Source of the DNA: Pyricularia pennisetigena
Taxonomy: Eukaryota; Ascomycota; Sordariomycetes; Magnaporthales; Pyriculariaceae
Direction: 5' to 3'
Length of the DNA: 64,000 nt
Assembly: GCF_004337985.1 (NCBI RefSeq)
Contig: NW_021940922.1
Location: forward strand, 589,382-653,381
Both the position numbers and the translations under genes were made by a program. This document shows positions 21,455-31,593 of the stretch, one piece after another (within the stretch, counting starts at the first letter, position 1; the number at the start of each line of letters is the position of its first letter). The notes beneath the pieces are model-generated. The model was not told where the DNA came from. It did not search any database and saw nothing but the letters and a program-made list of their open reading frames with translations.

Positions 21455-23176
21455 ATGGATATCGACATACCACTTTACTATGGCGATGCATTCAGCTGGG
21501 AGCTCAACAGTATGGAAGCGACCTACTACAACATCGCGGAAAACTGGAACTGGACGGGCCGTGAAGCCTAGAGGATCACGGCCTCGTGCATGGTCAAGTT
21601 GAACCGTGGTCAATTCCGGGATACTCCATACGTGGACTTTCTTGAGGAGCGCCTCAAGGTTGCAATCGAGAGAGCCTGGATCAAGCTCCGTTTCTGTCAT
21701 CCAGGAATTGCAGCCACAGTCAGTAGAGATGTCATTACAGACACGCTCTTAAGGTCTTTTCTTCGCATCAGCGGTACAGATCCTTCGAGAATACCTGATT
21801 GGGTGGCCGCGACTTTTGCATCTGGTCCCAACGAGGAGTCCATTGCTAGCATGCAAGGGTCGCTCGACAGTTGCCATCTCTCTGCGCTTATCCCTGATCC
21901 AGACCCTCACAGAGAAGCGCTAGAGATTCAGTTGATTCTGAGATCGCCCGCCTGGCTAATTGACACTAACGGTTGTCTCGGGCTTCTCAATGCGGTGGTC
22001 ATGTTCGCCGCCAACGACCTCAGAAGACCTACACCAGAGTTTCTCGACTGGGAAACTCGAGAAAACAACGTGGACCATCTGCGTGCCGACCGAGTTCCTG
22101 TTTTGGATAGCAGCCATACATGCAGACCGCTCGGCCACGGCAAGCAACCTCCTGCTCCTCTACCTCCCGGTTTCGTAGCTTCGGAATTTCCGTCGCATTT
22201 GAGTTTCCTGCCCGACGTGCTTCTGGGTCCGGAATCGATCGTCCCCGCCAACCGGTACATTGAGCTGGACGAGATCGACTCCATATTGCTGGTGGCGAAT
22301 CTGTCGGCGCTAGGCAGAACAGTGTCTCAGGCATTTCACGCAGCGATGATATTGGTATCTCGAGATTGGCAGGTAAAGCAGCCTATCATACTTTCTTTAG
22401 CCAACACGTGTACAAAATTAACATGCATACCATTTGCATTTTTAAAACTTTATCAGAACCGGCACCTGCTCCCGGGCTTGGATGCTCAAGTCGTTCGATA
22501 CAGGAGCCACATCACCTGTGACAAAAGGCCTTTTGTTCCTCGCAGAGTTCAAGACCCAGCATCAGTTCATCACAGACTTTCAGACAAATGCCTCGTGGTC
22601 GATGTGCGCTCTTCAACGGATCTGCCGGTGCTCGTCCCCGAATGGCCGGACGGGCCACCTCCAGGGATCATATCTCTGAATGGACCACTCGGCAGAGTGG
22701 GAACACTTATCTTCAACTGCCCGGGTACCGACGCTTCTCGTGCAGAGCAGAAGGAGTTTCTGATCGTCATGTCACAAATCAAGAAGTTCTACGGTGAAGT
22801 CAAAGCCGAGCCCGACCTCAGGCCTGAGCCGCTTGAGGATGCCGATGCTGTCGACTCGGACGTAGTGACGTTCTTGGAGAGGAGCGACCAAAAGCCTATG
22901 CTGGTATTCATACCTGGAATGAACAACATCGACTCAATTATGCGGACTAACATTGGTTCCCTTCACATTGAGCGGCCTGTTATCACCCGATCCGTACTGA
23001 ACCGAGACGTAGTCATGAGTGTAATGGTTCATGAGAACAGAATGACTTTTTCTGCGAGCTGGAATAGCTACTGGCACACGGAGGGCCGAGTCCAAGAAGT
23101 CATGAACAACTGCGTAGACAAGGTGTTTAGGTGCCTGGGCCTCCAGGTTCCAGTGGCTGCAAGGACTAGAAACTAG
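21455..23176 (+). pseudogene. Acyltransferase-like gene with an early in-frame stop
   Basis: The natural frame starts at ATG 21455 (MDIDIPLYYGDAFSWELNSM) but hits TAG at 21569-21571; the same frame then stays open to 23176, apart from an 84-nt intron (22373-22456, GTAAAG...TATCAG, also in frame). Residues on both sides of the stop look continuous (NWTGREA-stop-RITASCMVKL). Initiation at the next ATG (21590) would give a protein of about 500 residues lacking the first 45. The total, about 545 codons, and segments such as FLEERLKVAIERAWIKLRF resemble fungal condensation/BAHD-like acyltransferases, but no clear HxxxD motif was found, so the family is tentative. CAG to TAG is the simplest origin of the stop. 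Confidence 0.65.
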
Positions 23177-23511
23177 CATGATCAGATTCCACCTGCCAAC
23201 GCGGCGATTCAGATCGAGCCTGAAGTGCCCGAGGTGATACCTGGAAGGCAATGGATTGTACCCCCAATCAGGGAAATTCTAGGCCCATATTTTTGATACA
23301 AGCAGTCTTTTAGGTGTTTTCACGGAGTAAAAGGGGGAAAGGGGGAATATGGCGGGAAACTCCTGAGTTTCTCCTCTTAGGCGTAGGATCGTACATGATG
23401 ACATGCAGTCTAGCAAGTGCAGATTTCATGATTGTATCAATGAAAAGCATGATGTTCCTGCGAATATGTGTTTGAAATGCCCGTATGATTCGAGAATAAG
23501 TCCAAGCATAT

Positions 23512-24220
23512 TCAGCCTATCCGTCGTACGCGGAACGACATCATGAGGGGTATCTGCGTGAAGTTGAGTTTGACTCGATCCTGTCGGGATCGCCATCTCC
23601 TTCCGAAAAGGCAAGCTCTTCCATTCCATCCAAAACCAAACCGGCTCGGAAGAATGGAGCAAACAACTCTTGGAAAGTGTGGTAGTAGTAGACCTTGTTG
23701 TCATGTCAAGCACGGCTCATTGTAAGTTCTTTTTTCATTGTGTTACGTTCAAGTTCTGAAAAGCAGACGAAGGCAACACGTGAAGCACAGGAATAAGAGT
23801 TGCGGCGTTACCTGCTTGGCCGGCTGACCAGGTATGGCGAGGCCCCTGTAGGGCGGGATGGACATGTAGACTAGTCCTTTGACGACGCGCGCCCGCTCAA
23901 CGACCAGCTCGCCCTCAATCCACGTCAGCTTGACGTCTCGGGCGGCACCCGAGGTCAGGAACACGCCGGGGGACGCGGGAAAAGAGGGCTTGTCAGTCAG
24001 TCAGACGAATGCAAAGTCACAGCACGGCAGGACCTGATCACTGAAAGAAAAGGAAGTGGACAAAGGCAGTTCTCGACAGAGTTGCTGGCATTCCATCCTT
24101 GTTTGGCAGCTTCGGCAAAGATGGAAAGGGACGGGATTTACCTCAGCGGCCGTCTCAATCTCGCGCGCAAAGGCAGTACGGTCGGTGACGGCCAGCAGCC
24201 CGAGCTGGACGCCGTGGTAA
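23512..24220 (-). pseudogene. 3' remnant of a SAM-dependent methyltransferase gene
   Basis: Minus-strand exons can be read: 23988-23812 (SGAARDVKLTWIEGELVVER, then YRGLAIPGQPAKQ), an intron with GTAACG donor and CAACAAG acceptor, and 23693-23512 (YYYHTFQELFAPFFRAGLVL, DGMEELAFSEG, then FTQIPLMMSFRVRR). This order is the C-terminal half of class I methyltransferases of the UbiE/LaeA-like type. A one-base frameshift near 23555-23575 separates the last two blocks, and the SAM-binding Rossmann half is missing. A further block at 24220-24142 (GVQLGLLAVTDRTAFAREIE) ends at a good donor but cannot be assigned. The gene is dead. Confidence 0.7.
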
Positions 24221-24645
24221 ATTATTCAACTAAAGCCAAGGTTCTGGTATATAGTCTGCCTTGCATGGCTCCTCTTGGAGGAAACTTTAAAAACACATAT
24301 TTGGGGTTTTTTTATTATTATTATTTCTCCCAAAAAGTCTCAGTATAACCCCAAGGATAGCTGTATGGTCACAATCTCTAAGGTCTAGTACTTGGAGGGA
24401 AGACGATGACCGTTGAAGGAGAGGGTAGCACATGAGGCCAGTGAGAAGAAAACTAACTTGAAAGCGTCTTGAGAAAGGTATCCCTGGCAGCTAGGCATCT
24501 TAGCAAGAGTTCTTGAATAAAATTTAACATTACTAATAAAGCGTGCAGCAACAAGCCCCAAGAAAAAAAAAGCGCCCCGACAGCAAGTTCATCCAAGAAA
24601 ACTATACGAGAGTAGACATTAGTATACGGCGGCCAGCACCATGTC
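24221..24645. other. Intergenic region, no gene recognised
   Basis: Contains a T/TTA-rich patch near 24307-24330; otherwise featureless. The methyltransferase's missing SAM-binding half was not found here. Confidence 0.5.
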
Positions 24646-26843
24646 TCACACCTTCACCTCTTCCGCCTTGCCAACCTCCCTAGGAACAACATCCTTGGGA
24701 TGCCGGGCGAGGCTCCCCTTGAGCTCCTGCAACCCGCTCTTGGGATCGTTGAGCGCATCCCAGGCCCTCTCCCGCTTGCTCTTCTTTGCGCTTTCGCTTT
24801 GAAGGCTTTGGTCCAGGCTAGAAAGGTCACTCTCGTCCGACGAGCTGATGCTCGACGAGCTTGGGCTTCGGTTCAACACCATGTGCACGCGCGGACCCGT
24901 CTTCTTCTTGGCCTCGTGCTGATCCGCCTTGAGCTTCTTGAGCTCGTCGTCGTCGCAGTGCATCGCGCGGATTTCGAGGTCAGGGAAGTTGCGCTCGAGA
25001 AACTGGTGCAGCAGTGGGAGTATCGACTTGTCAGGGCGGTAGGTGCCAGAGTCGTTATCAATGATGAGCTCATATTTGCGAGGATCGCGAGGCGGTGAAT
25101 TGCTCTCGCTCGACCTCTTTGGCTTCTTTTCCTCGGTTTCATCTTTGTTCTTTTTCTCCTTTTCGTCACCCTTTTCCTTTTTGTCCCCACCCTCCTCGGC
25201 GCTCGAAGACACTTCCCTACCAGGGATCTCCCAGTTCTTGACAGGTTCTTCCTCGCCACCCAGGTGCCTCCGTTCTAGTTCCTCGGCTCGCCGTTGTTCC
25301 TGGGATTTCTGATCATCACTAACCTCCTTTTTCATCTCATCACCGTTCTGAGACTTGGAGTGTGACCGTCTATGTGAGTGGAAGAGATCGGATTTGTGCT
25401 TCTTTCTACGGATGAAAAACTCTCCTGAACAGGCAATATATGTCTCTACGTCAGAGTGCATGGTGTGCTTGGACAGCATGTCGATACCAAACTCTTTGCC
25501 CGTCTCGGTGAAGCGCAACAATCCATCTAGCGTGAGGACGTACGTGAAGACTCGGCCGCCTTCGTCAAAATGTGCCAGCTGGAGGAACTGGAGAGAAGCC
25601 TCGTTTGAACATGGCGCAAAATTACCGTATTTTGTGGTCGAGTCGTAGTTGTATACACGGCGGTGCTGGTCGTGCAGCACTTTGTTGAGGACACGCCCTC
25701 GTAGACCTGCCGACGAGAACATTGGTCCCACGAAGCGCTTGAACTCGACATACCTGTGGTACATCTCTGGTGGAACAGGGCCCTCCAGTTGCATCTCGGT
25801 GGCTTGGAAGCTAGTGAGGGGCTTGGGTTAGCCGGGCTATAACGTTGCAGGGGTATAACGAAACGAAACAAACAAACAAACAAAAAACACAGCACTTACT
25901 CGTAGCGTTGCGCCTTCTTGCTCTCCGATTCTGGGCGATTCGGCGACTTGGGTTCATCGCTTTCTTCACGATTGACCTTGACGCCCGTCAGGCGCCCAAT
26001 CATGGGACTGAAGTGCTGGATATACTTGGTTGGTGAGACGGTGTACATCTGGGCCCCTGGTGCGGAAGAGTGACCCAGAAGTTCAATGCTCAACTCCAGG
26101 AAAGGTGTCATGTGAGAATCCCGGTTGAACAAGGACTCGGCCGCCTTGATAAAGTACGCCCGCTTGCTCCCTGATCGTTTCTTGACCTCAAAAGTGTGCC
26201 GCTTCAACCCCTGCCAGTTCTCATCGATCATGGGCGAAACGTACGTGACGTTACCCAGCCTGTCGTCCGAGTCCGGGTAATCCTCATCGTATAGGCGGCA
26301 CTTGAGACGGAAGCCCGTCCTGGGAATGTTGGCGACGACCCATTCTTCCTCCCACGCCGGCTCGAGCGTTCTGCGCTCTGTGCGAGTGCGATGCCTCAAG
26401 TTCGGATCTTCCTTGTGACGCTTCGGGACGTCGGCGGTCAGGGTCGCGTGCACAAAGGGGTCGGCGGCGGCGGTCGGGATGTCAGCGATGGGGAGATTCC
26501 AGGCCCTGTGAAAGGTAATCTTGATGGTGAAGCCAGGGGGGAAGTCGGGAAGGGGTGTCTTGTCAAAGCCGCCCGGGGGGTTGTTCTTCTCGACCAAGCT
26601 CTTCTTCTTATCGTCAAACTTGTGCTTCAGATCCGAGGCGGTATGTGAGGGTCGCCCTGCATTTTGCGGTTCCGGCGCGGCGGCGCTCTCCTTGTCGGCA
26701 CTCTTTTGGTTCTCTTCGCTGTGGCCCGAGGGTGCTTCATGGGGTTTTGGGGCAGCTTGCGACTGGAGAAGCGCGGTCCTCGGAGCTATATCGTTTGCGT
26801 CGTGGAGCCCGGGTGGAGGAGGGTTTAAAGTGGTTGATGTCAT
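24646..26843 (-). CDS. C2-domain protein with charged low-complexity region
   Basis: Two exons, 26843-25900 and 25810-24646 (intron GTAAGT...ACTAG, 89 nt), 702 residues. The N-terminus is Pro/Ala-rich and disordered. A C2-like domain covers about residues 100-235 (PPGFTIKITFHRAWNLPIAD, DPFVHATLTADVPKRHKE, TLEPAWEEEWVVANIPRTGF, CRLYDEDYPDSDDRLGNVTY), with Asp positions compatible with calcium or membrane binding. A conserved helical part follows (GPVPPEMYHRYVEFKRFVGP), then a Lys/Glu-rich tract and a late folded block (PRKYELIIDNDSGTYRPDKS). No signal peptide or transmembrane segment is seen, so a peripheral membrane role is likely. This large fungal C2 family is functionally uncharacterised. 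Confidence 0.88.
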
Positions 26844-28616
26844 TGTTTTGCAACCTATTGGGTGTTTGCGATTCGCGCAGCGCTACGTCGGGCGAGCAGG
26901 AACCCTGGCAGAGGATGTGCCAAGAGGAATCGAAGAGCGCCAAGATTGGAGGGGTAAGTAAGCTTGGATGGCAAGCAGTGGTAAGCAGCGCAAAGACACC
27001 AAAACCCTCTGGAAAATGGAGAAACAGGCCGGAGATGCTATGTTCACCGTTGTAACGGGAAATATTGGGGGGGCTAACATAGAAATCGCTGTGACTGGGT
27101 TCGCCGCGAACAGCAGCGGAAACCGTCCCAGAAAAACAGTCCCAATAAAAAGGTGGGAGATGGCCCTCTCAACACAGACCTTGCTCCTGGTGGCAGCCGG
27201 GTATTCGGCCGCGATGTCGAACAAGCTGCTACCAATCAGTAGACGCTCTGGCGATGTCAGGTGGGGTTTGAAGGCTAGGCTTTGTGGTTTAGCGGTCTTT
27301 TTTCTAGCGGGAGTACGCGGCCCTGCCAGCCCACGTCTCCACGCGCAGCAAGATCAACAGGGTTTTAATTTCCTGCGGGCATCCCGAGCTCCTATGCGGT
27401 TGGGTCATGGGGATGCGATGCTGGCGATCAATTTAGCTTGGGTATAACTGGCTGGCTTATTGCAGTAGTAGCAAAATCTTACATCATACCCGCGGCAAGC
27501 TGTAGACGTGCAATTTGAGGTACTTTGTAAATCTAATGCGACATGTAAACAATCAAGTATGACCCCAGTACGTACTTCGTACTGATCTGTCACTGCCTCC
27601 AGTGACGGGGCAAATTCGAGATGTGCCTTACCTAGCGACCCCGCCATCACTCAATTAGAGTGCAGCCCACCAAAAACGCCATCGGATCATGTTCCACCAA
27701 GGTCTCGATTTGGTTGTTTATTCTTTTATTTTATATTCTTTTTGTTCCGCTTTGAGACAACCCGCAACCACATTGGACTGATTGCTGGTTGCCAATAATT
27801 CAAGCTTTTTTTTTTTTTTTTTTTTTTTTCTTTTATAATTTTATCCCCTTGCAACAGGTGCCCAACTAGGTACTTTACCCGACGTGTTCCAAGCTTCCGA
27901 GACTTCCTAGTATGGTAATACATCTCAAAACATCAACCTTTGCAACTCCTGCATCGGACATCCGATCTCAGGCCGTTGGCAAAGTGACATTTCCACCCCA
28001 AGGCGCAGCCTCTTCGGTTGTGGGTCTTGTGGAGGAATGAGGGCTCTGCCAGGACAAGGTTTTGAAGATTTTAAATGAGCCACTTCACTTCATGACTTGA
28101 TCCCTCAGCATCTATAATCACCTGGTCTGCTGCAAAGTTTTCACTTTCATATGGTTGCATCGCGACAGGGCTGCCTACAGGCTATGGCAAAGATTGACAC
28201 TCGGTTACTGCATTCCTGAATATGGGGCACCGCAGGATCACTGAATGGTAGTAGCGCCATCGGCGCTTCGACAAGGTCGGGCCCGGGGAATGATAGCCTG
28301 AGTCGGGCCGGCGCTTTTGATCTGGGTCACGTCGATACATGCAGCTGCATCATGATAACTTTTTTTTTGTCGACAGCGTTGCCAACGAAGAGCTTAGGTC
28401 TTGCCGGCATGAAGCCAGTGCTGGATAGCCTATTCGCCACGCCAAATCCCATCTTGAACCATCAAAAGACGTATAGACGGATGAGGCCAAAGCACGCCAA
28501 CTTGCAAGATTAGTTATACTTGTAAACATCCAAACATTCATTTGTATAATGGTACAATATTTGATGAGAAGATAAGCAAAAGTAATAAACGCCAGATTTC
28601 AGCCCCCTCCAGCATT
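26844..28616. other. Intergenic region, no gene recognised
   Basis: A 24-nt T run lies at 27806-27829. A 159-residue open frame at 26968-27447 (+) has biased composition and no domain and is not called. The region may include the C2-gene promoter. Confidence 0.5.
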
Positions 28617-30338
28617 CTATATCCTCGCCTTGAGATCTCTAGTCATCGTCCCCAACACCTCGTCAGCCATGGCCATCCCGGCCGCCCTGCCCGAAAAGAT
28701 GCAACCGCCGACAAAGGTGCCCTCGAGCGAATTGTAGCCGTGGACGCCACCGCCGCCGAAGCCGGCCACCTCTCCGGCGGCGTACAGGCCGGGGAAGCGG
28801 CTCCCGTCGGCGCGCATCACGTTGCTAGACAGGTCCGTCTCGATGCCGCCGAGGGTCTTGCGCGTGAGCAGGTTCATGCGCACGGCGATGAGCGGGCCGT
28901 GCTTGGGGTCCAGCAGCCGGTGCGGCGCGGCGACGCGGCCGCGCTTGTCGGGCCAGTACTGCCGCGCGTTGGCCACCAGCATGGCCTGCGCGTCCTTGCT
29001 GTAGGGGCTGTCGAACTGGTCGTCGCGCGCGTTGATGACGGCCTCGATCTTGGAGAGCTCCAGGCTCGGCCCGCCCCGCTGCGCCGCGAGCTCGTTCATG
29101 CCCTCCACCAGGTCGGGCAGGTTGTCGCGCACGACAAAGTCCTCGCCGTGCTTTTGAAAGTTTTGCACGGGGACGGTCCCCTTGCTGCCAAAGATGCGGT
29201 GCTTGACGAACTGCCATACCGACTTGCCCGTGATGTCTGGGTTCTGCTCCGATCCCGACAGGGCGAACTCGCGCGCGATGATGGACTGCGTGAGGATGAA
29301 CCAGGTGTAGTCGTAGCCCGTCGAGCAGATGTGCTTCAGCGTGCCTAGCGTGTCGGAGCCGGGGAAGAGGTACGGCGGCAGCCGGTTGCCCTCGGCGTCG
29401 AGCCACAGCGACGACGGCGCGGGAAGCACGCGGATCCCGTGCGACGGCCAGATCGGGTTCCAGTTGGCCAGGCCCTCGGTGTAGTGCCACATGCGGTCGC
29501 GGTTGATGACGTTGGCGCCTGCGCTCTCTGTGATTCCGATCATGCGGCCGTCGACGTGGTCCGGCACGCCGACGACAAAGTGCTCTGGCACCTTGGGACC
29601 CAGCCTGTCTACGGGCCAGGCAGCTTTGACGGCCTCTACATTGCCGCCGATGCCGCCCGACGAGACGAGGACGGCGGCACCCCGGAGTTCAAATGTGTCG
29701 ACGACGGTGCGCGAGGACTTGACGCCGCGCGGCTTGTTGTCATCCTCCAGCACCCTGCCTTTGACACCAACCGCCCTGCCGTCCTCGACGATCAGCTCGT
29801 CGACGCAGTGCCGGAAGCGGAACTCGACCAGGCCCTTCTTCTCAGCCGCCTCGACCGGCTCCTGAAACACCCTCACGACCTCGGGCCCGGTGCCCCAGGT
29901 CAGGTGGAAGCGCGGGACCGAGTTTCCGTGGCCCTCTGCGGTGCCGTCGCCGCGCTCGGCCCAGCCGACGTTCATCAGAAAGCCAAGGCCGCGCTTCTTT
30001 ACGTAATCCTCCATGCCGTCGGCGGCAAAGTCGACAAAGGCCTCGGCCCAGCGCCGTGGCCAATAGTCCTCCTTGGGGCGGTCGAAGCCGGCACTGCCGA
30101 GCCAGTCGCGCATGGCCAGCTCCTTGTTGTCCCTGATGCCCATCCTGCGCTGTTCGGCCGAGTTGACCATGAATATGCCGCCCAGGGACCAAAAGGCCTG
30201 CCCGCCCAGCGACGCGCGGCCCTCCTGGTCGAGGATGATGGTGGGGACGCCACGCTGGGTCAGCTCAAAGGCGGCGACCAGGCCTGCGAGACCGGCCCCG
30301 ACGATGATGACGGGTTGTGTAGTTGATGGTTCGGCCAT
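28617..30338 (-). CDS. FAD-dependent oxidoreductase of the flavocytochrome c / KsdD type
   Basis: Intronless, 573 residues from ATG 30338. The N-terminal FAD-binding Rossmann motif is VIIVGAGLAGLVAAFEL; QAFWSLGGIFMVNSAEQRRM follows, a middle segment (PEHFVVGVPDHVDGRMIGIT), and the C-terminal FAD-binding end (GLYAAGEVAGFGGGGVHGYN, then SLEGTFVGGCIFSGRAAG). This layout belongs to the FAD_binding_2 superfamily (fumarate reductase flavoproteins, 3-ketosteroid dehydrogenases), and the length and intron lack match the 'FAD-binding dehydrogenase' proteins frequent in actinobacteria. It is likely a cytosolic or peroxisome-type oxidoreductase of unknown substrate; the C-terminus (LKARI) is not a clear peroxisomal tag. 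Confidence 0.92.
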   Translation of the reverse strand: MAEPSTTQPVIIVGAGLAGLVAAFELTQRGVPTIILDQEGRASLGGQAFWSLGGIFMVNSAEQRRMGIRDNKELAMRDWLGSAGFDRPKEDYWPRRWAEAFVDFAADGMEDYVKKRGLGFLMNVGWAERGDGTAEGHGNSVPRFHLTWGTGPEVVRVFQEPVEAAEKKGLVEFRFRHCVDELIVEDGRAVGVKGRVLEDDNKPRGVKSSRTVVDTFELRGAAVLVSSGGIGGNVEAVKAAWPVDRLGPKVPEHFVVGVPDHVDGRMIGITESAGANVINRDRMWHYTEGLANWNPIWPSHGIRVLPAPSSLWLDAEGNRLPPYLFPGSDTLGTLKHICSTGYDYTWFILTQSIIAREFALSGSEQNPDITGKSVWQFVKHRIFGSKGTVPVQNFQKHGEDFVVRDNLPDLVEGMNELAAQRGGPSLELSKIEAVINARDDQFDSPYSKDAQAMLVANARQYWPDKRGRVAAPHRLLDPKHGPLIAVRMNLLTRKTLGGIETDLSSNVMRADGSRFPGLYAAGEVAGFGGGGVHGYNSLEGTFVGGCIFSGRAAGMAMADEVLGTMTRDLKARI

Positions 30339-31593
30339 GATTGCTGTGTTTTGTGGAGTTGTCTTGTGTGCGATGGTGACTTAAGGCGTATAGCAATTGA
30401 AAGTTGGAAGCGAGTGACAGCTAGTGACAGCGAGTAAGGCCTCGATGCTTGATTGTTTCAAGCAGTCTCGCCTGTCAATGTATGAATTGCGATCCACTGT
30501 TTTGATGATGCTCGCGGCTTCAAATGTTGATAGCCCGAAATCAACAGAGAGAATGTGTTGGTAGGTACGGCAGCCTGGCCTCCAGGGTTTATACCTCGGT
30601 CATGTAACTTTGGTACATACGCATACACTAACTACAACCTCCCAACCGCTAACCCCATATGCGGATGCGGGGTTTCAGACGAAGCATCCAAACTCTAAGA
30701 ATTAAATCCGTCCTCAGGGTCGTTCAATTCGCCATGCTGTTCATCAGCTTACGACAGCAGAGAACAAAAAAAAAAAAGATGCATTGATCAACCCACAAGA
30801 GGCGAAATGATCCCATTTGCCTTGTTGGAACCTTTCGTAAAAGACGAACCTGCAGTTTCGCCCCCCCAGGCTCTTTGGATACGCTTTACGCTCGCTGGGA
30901 TCCTCTCGACGTATTATATGTCGTCCATGGCCAACTCCACAACCATCGATATGCGGGAGCCGCGGCAACCCGCTTTCCCCAGATCAGCCCACTCTTCAAC
31001 TATAAATGCAACGGTATTTACATCAAGGTACTTTGATTTCTTTTAATACGGCAACTGTCAAATCCTCCAGCCCCGGTCCATGTTTTGCCAACCTTTCCGT
31101 CCTTCATGGCATGATACTATATTACACGCCGAGTCTCTACGCCTAGAAATTAATTCCAGAACCGCCCATCCTTTGAACGGGTCCTGTCTGCTTACTGTGA
31201 ACAGGACAATAAGCGAGACTGCGTGCGTATGGTCTGAAAGTCTCCACACTGTTCCAGAGCTGAACCATGAAGTCTCGGGAAGTCCGACTCGGCCCGTCGA
31301 GCATACAGAGACTTGGAAGGCGCAGAACTTTTGACTAAATAAATTCAATTTGTGCAAGCAAAAGCAGAACAAAAAGTATATACCTACAGAGTATATATGT
31401 ACAGACGGCAAAATGAAAAGGAAAAAAAAAAAAAAAAAAAAGACAAAAGTAAATACCCAGGGAATTACCCAAATCGTATCGATACCCATATTTTATCATC
31501 CGGAACTCCTTGCAAAACAGCCAGTCTCTATGTAGATGTACAAATAGGAGAAAAGTAAACCACAAGAAAAAGTGACGGCAAGATTCCGCCAGA
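30339..31593. other. Intergenic region, no gene recognised
   Basis: Short frames only. An A run at about 31424-31441 lies downstream of the next gene's 3' end. Confidence 0.5.

Noticed and set aside
26968..27447. 159-codon plus-strand frame upstream of the C2 gene
   Set aside because: No domain, weak composition, and it overlaps the expected promoter of the divergent gene.
28542..29348. 268-codon plus-strand open frame (and 29439-30326)
   Set aside because: Both lie antisense to the FAD dehydrogenase gene and have no domain.
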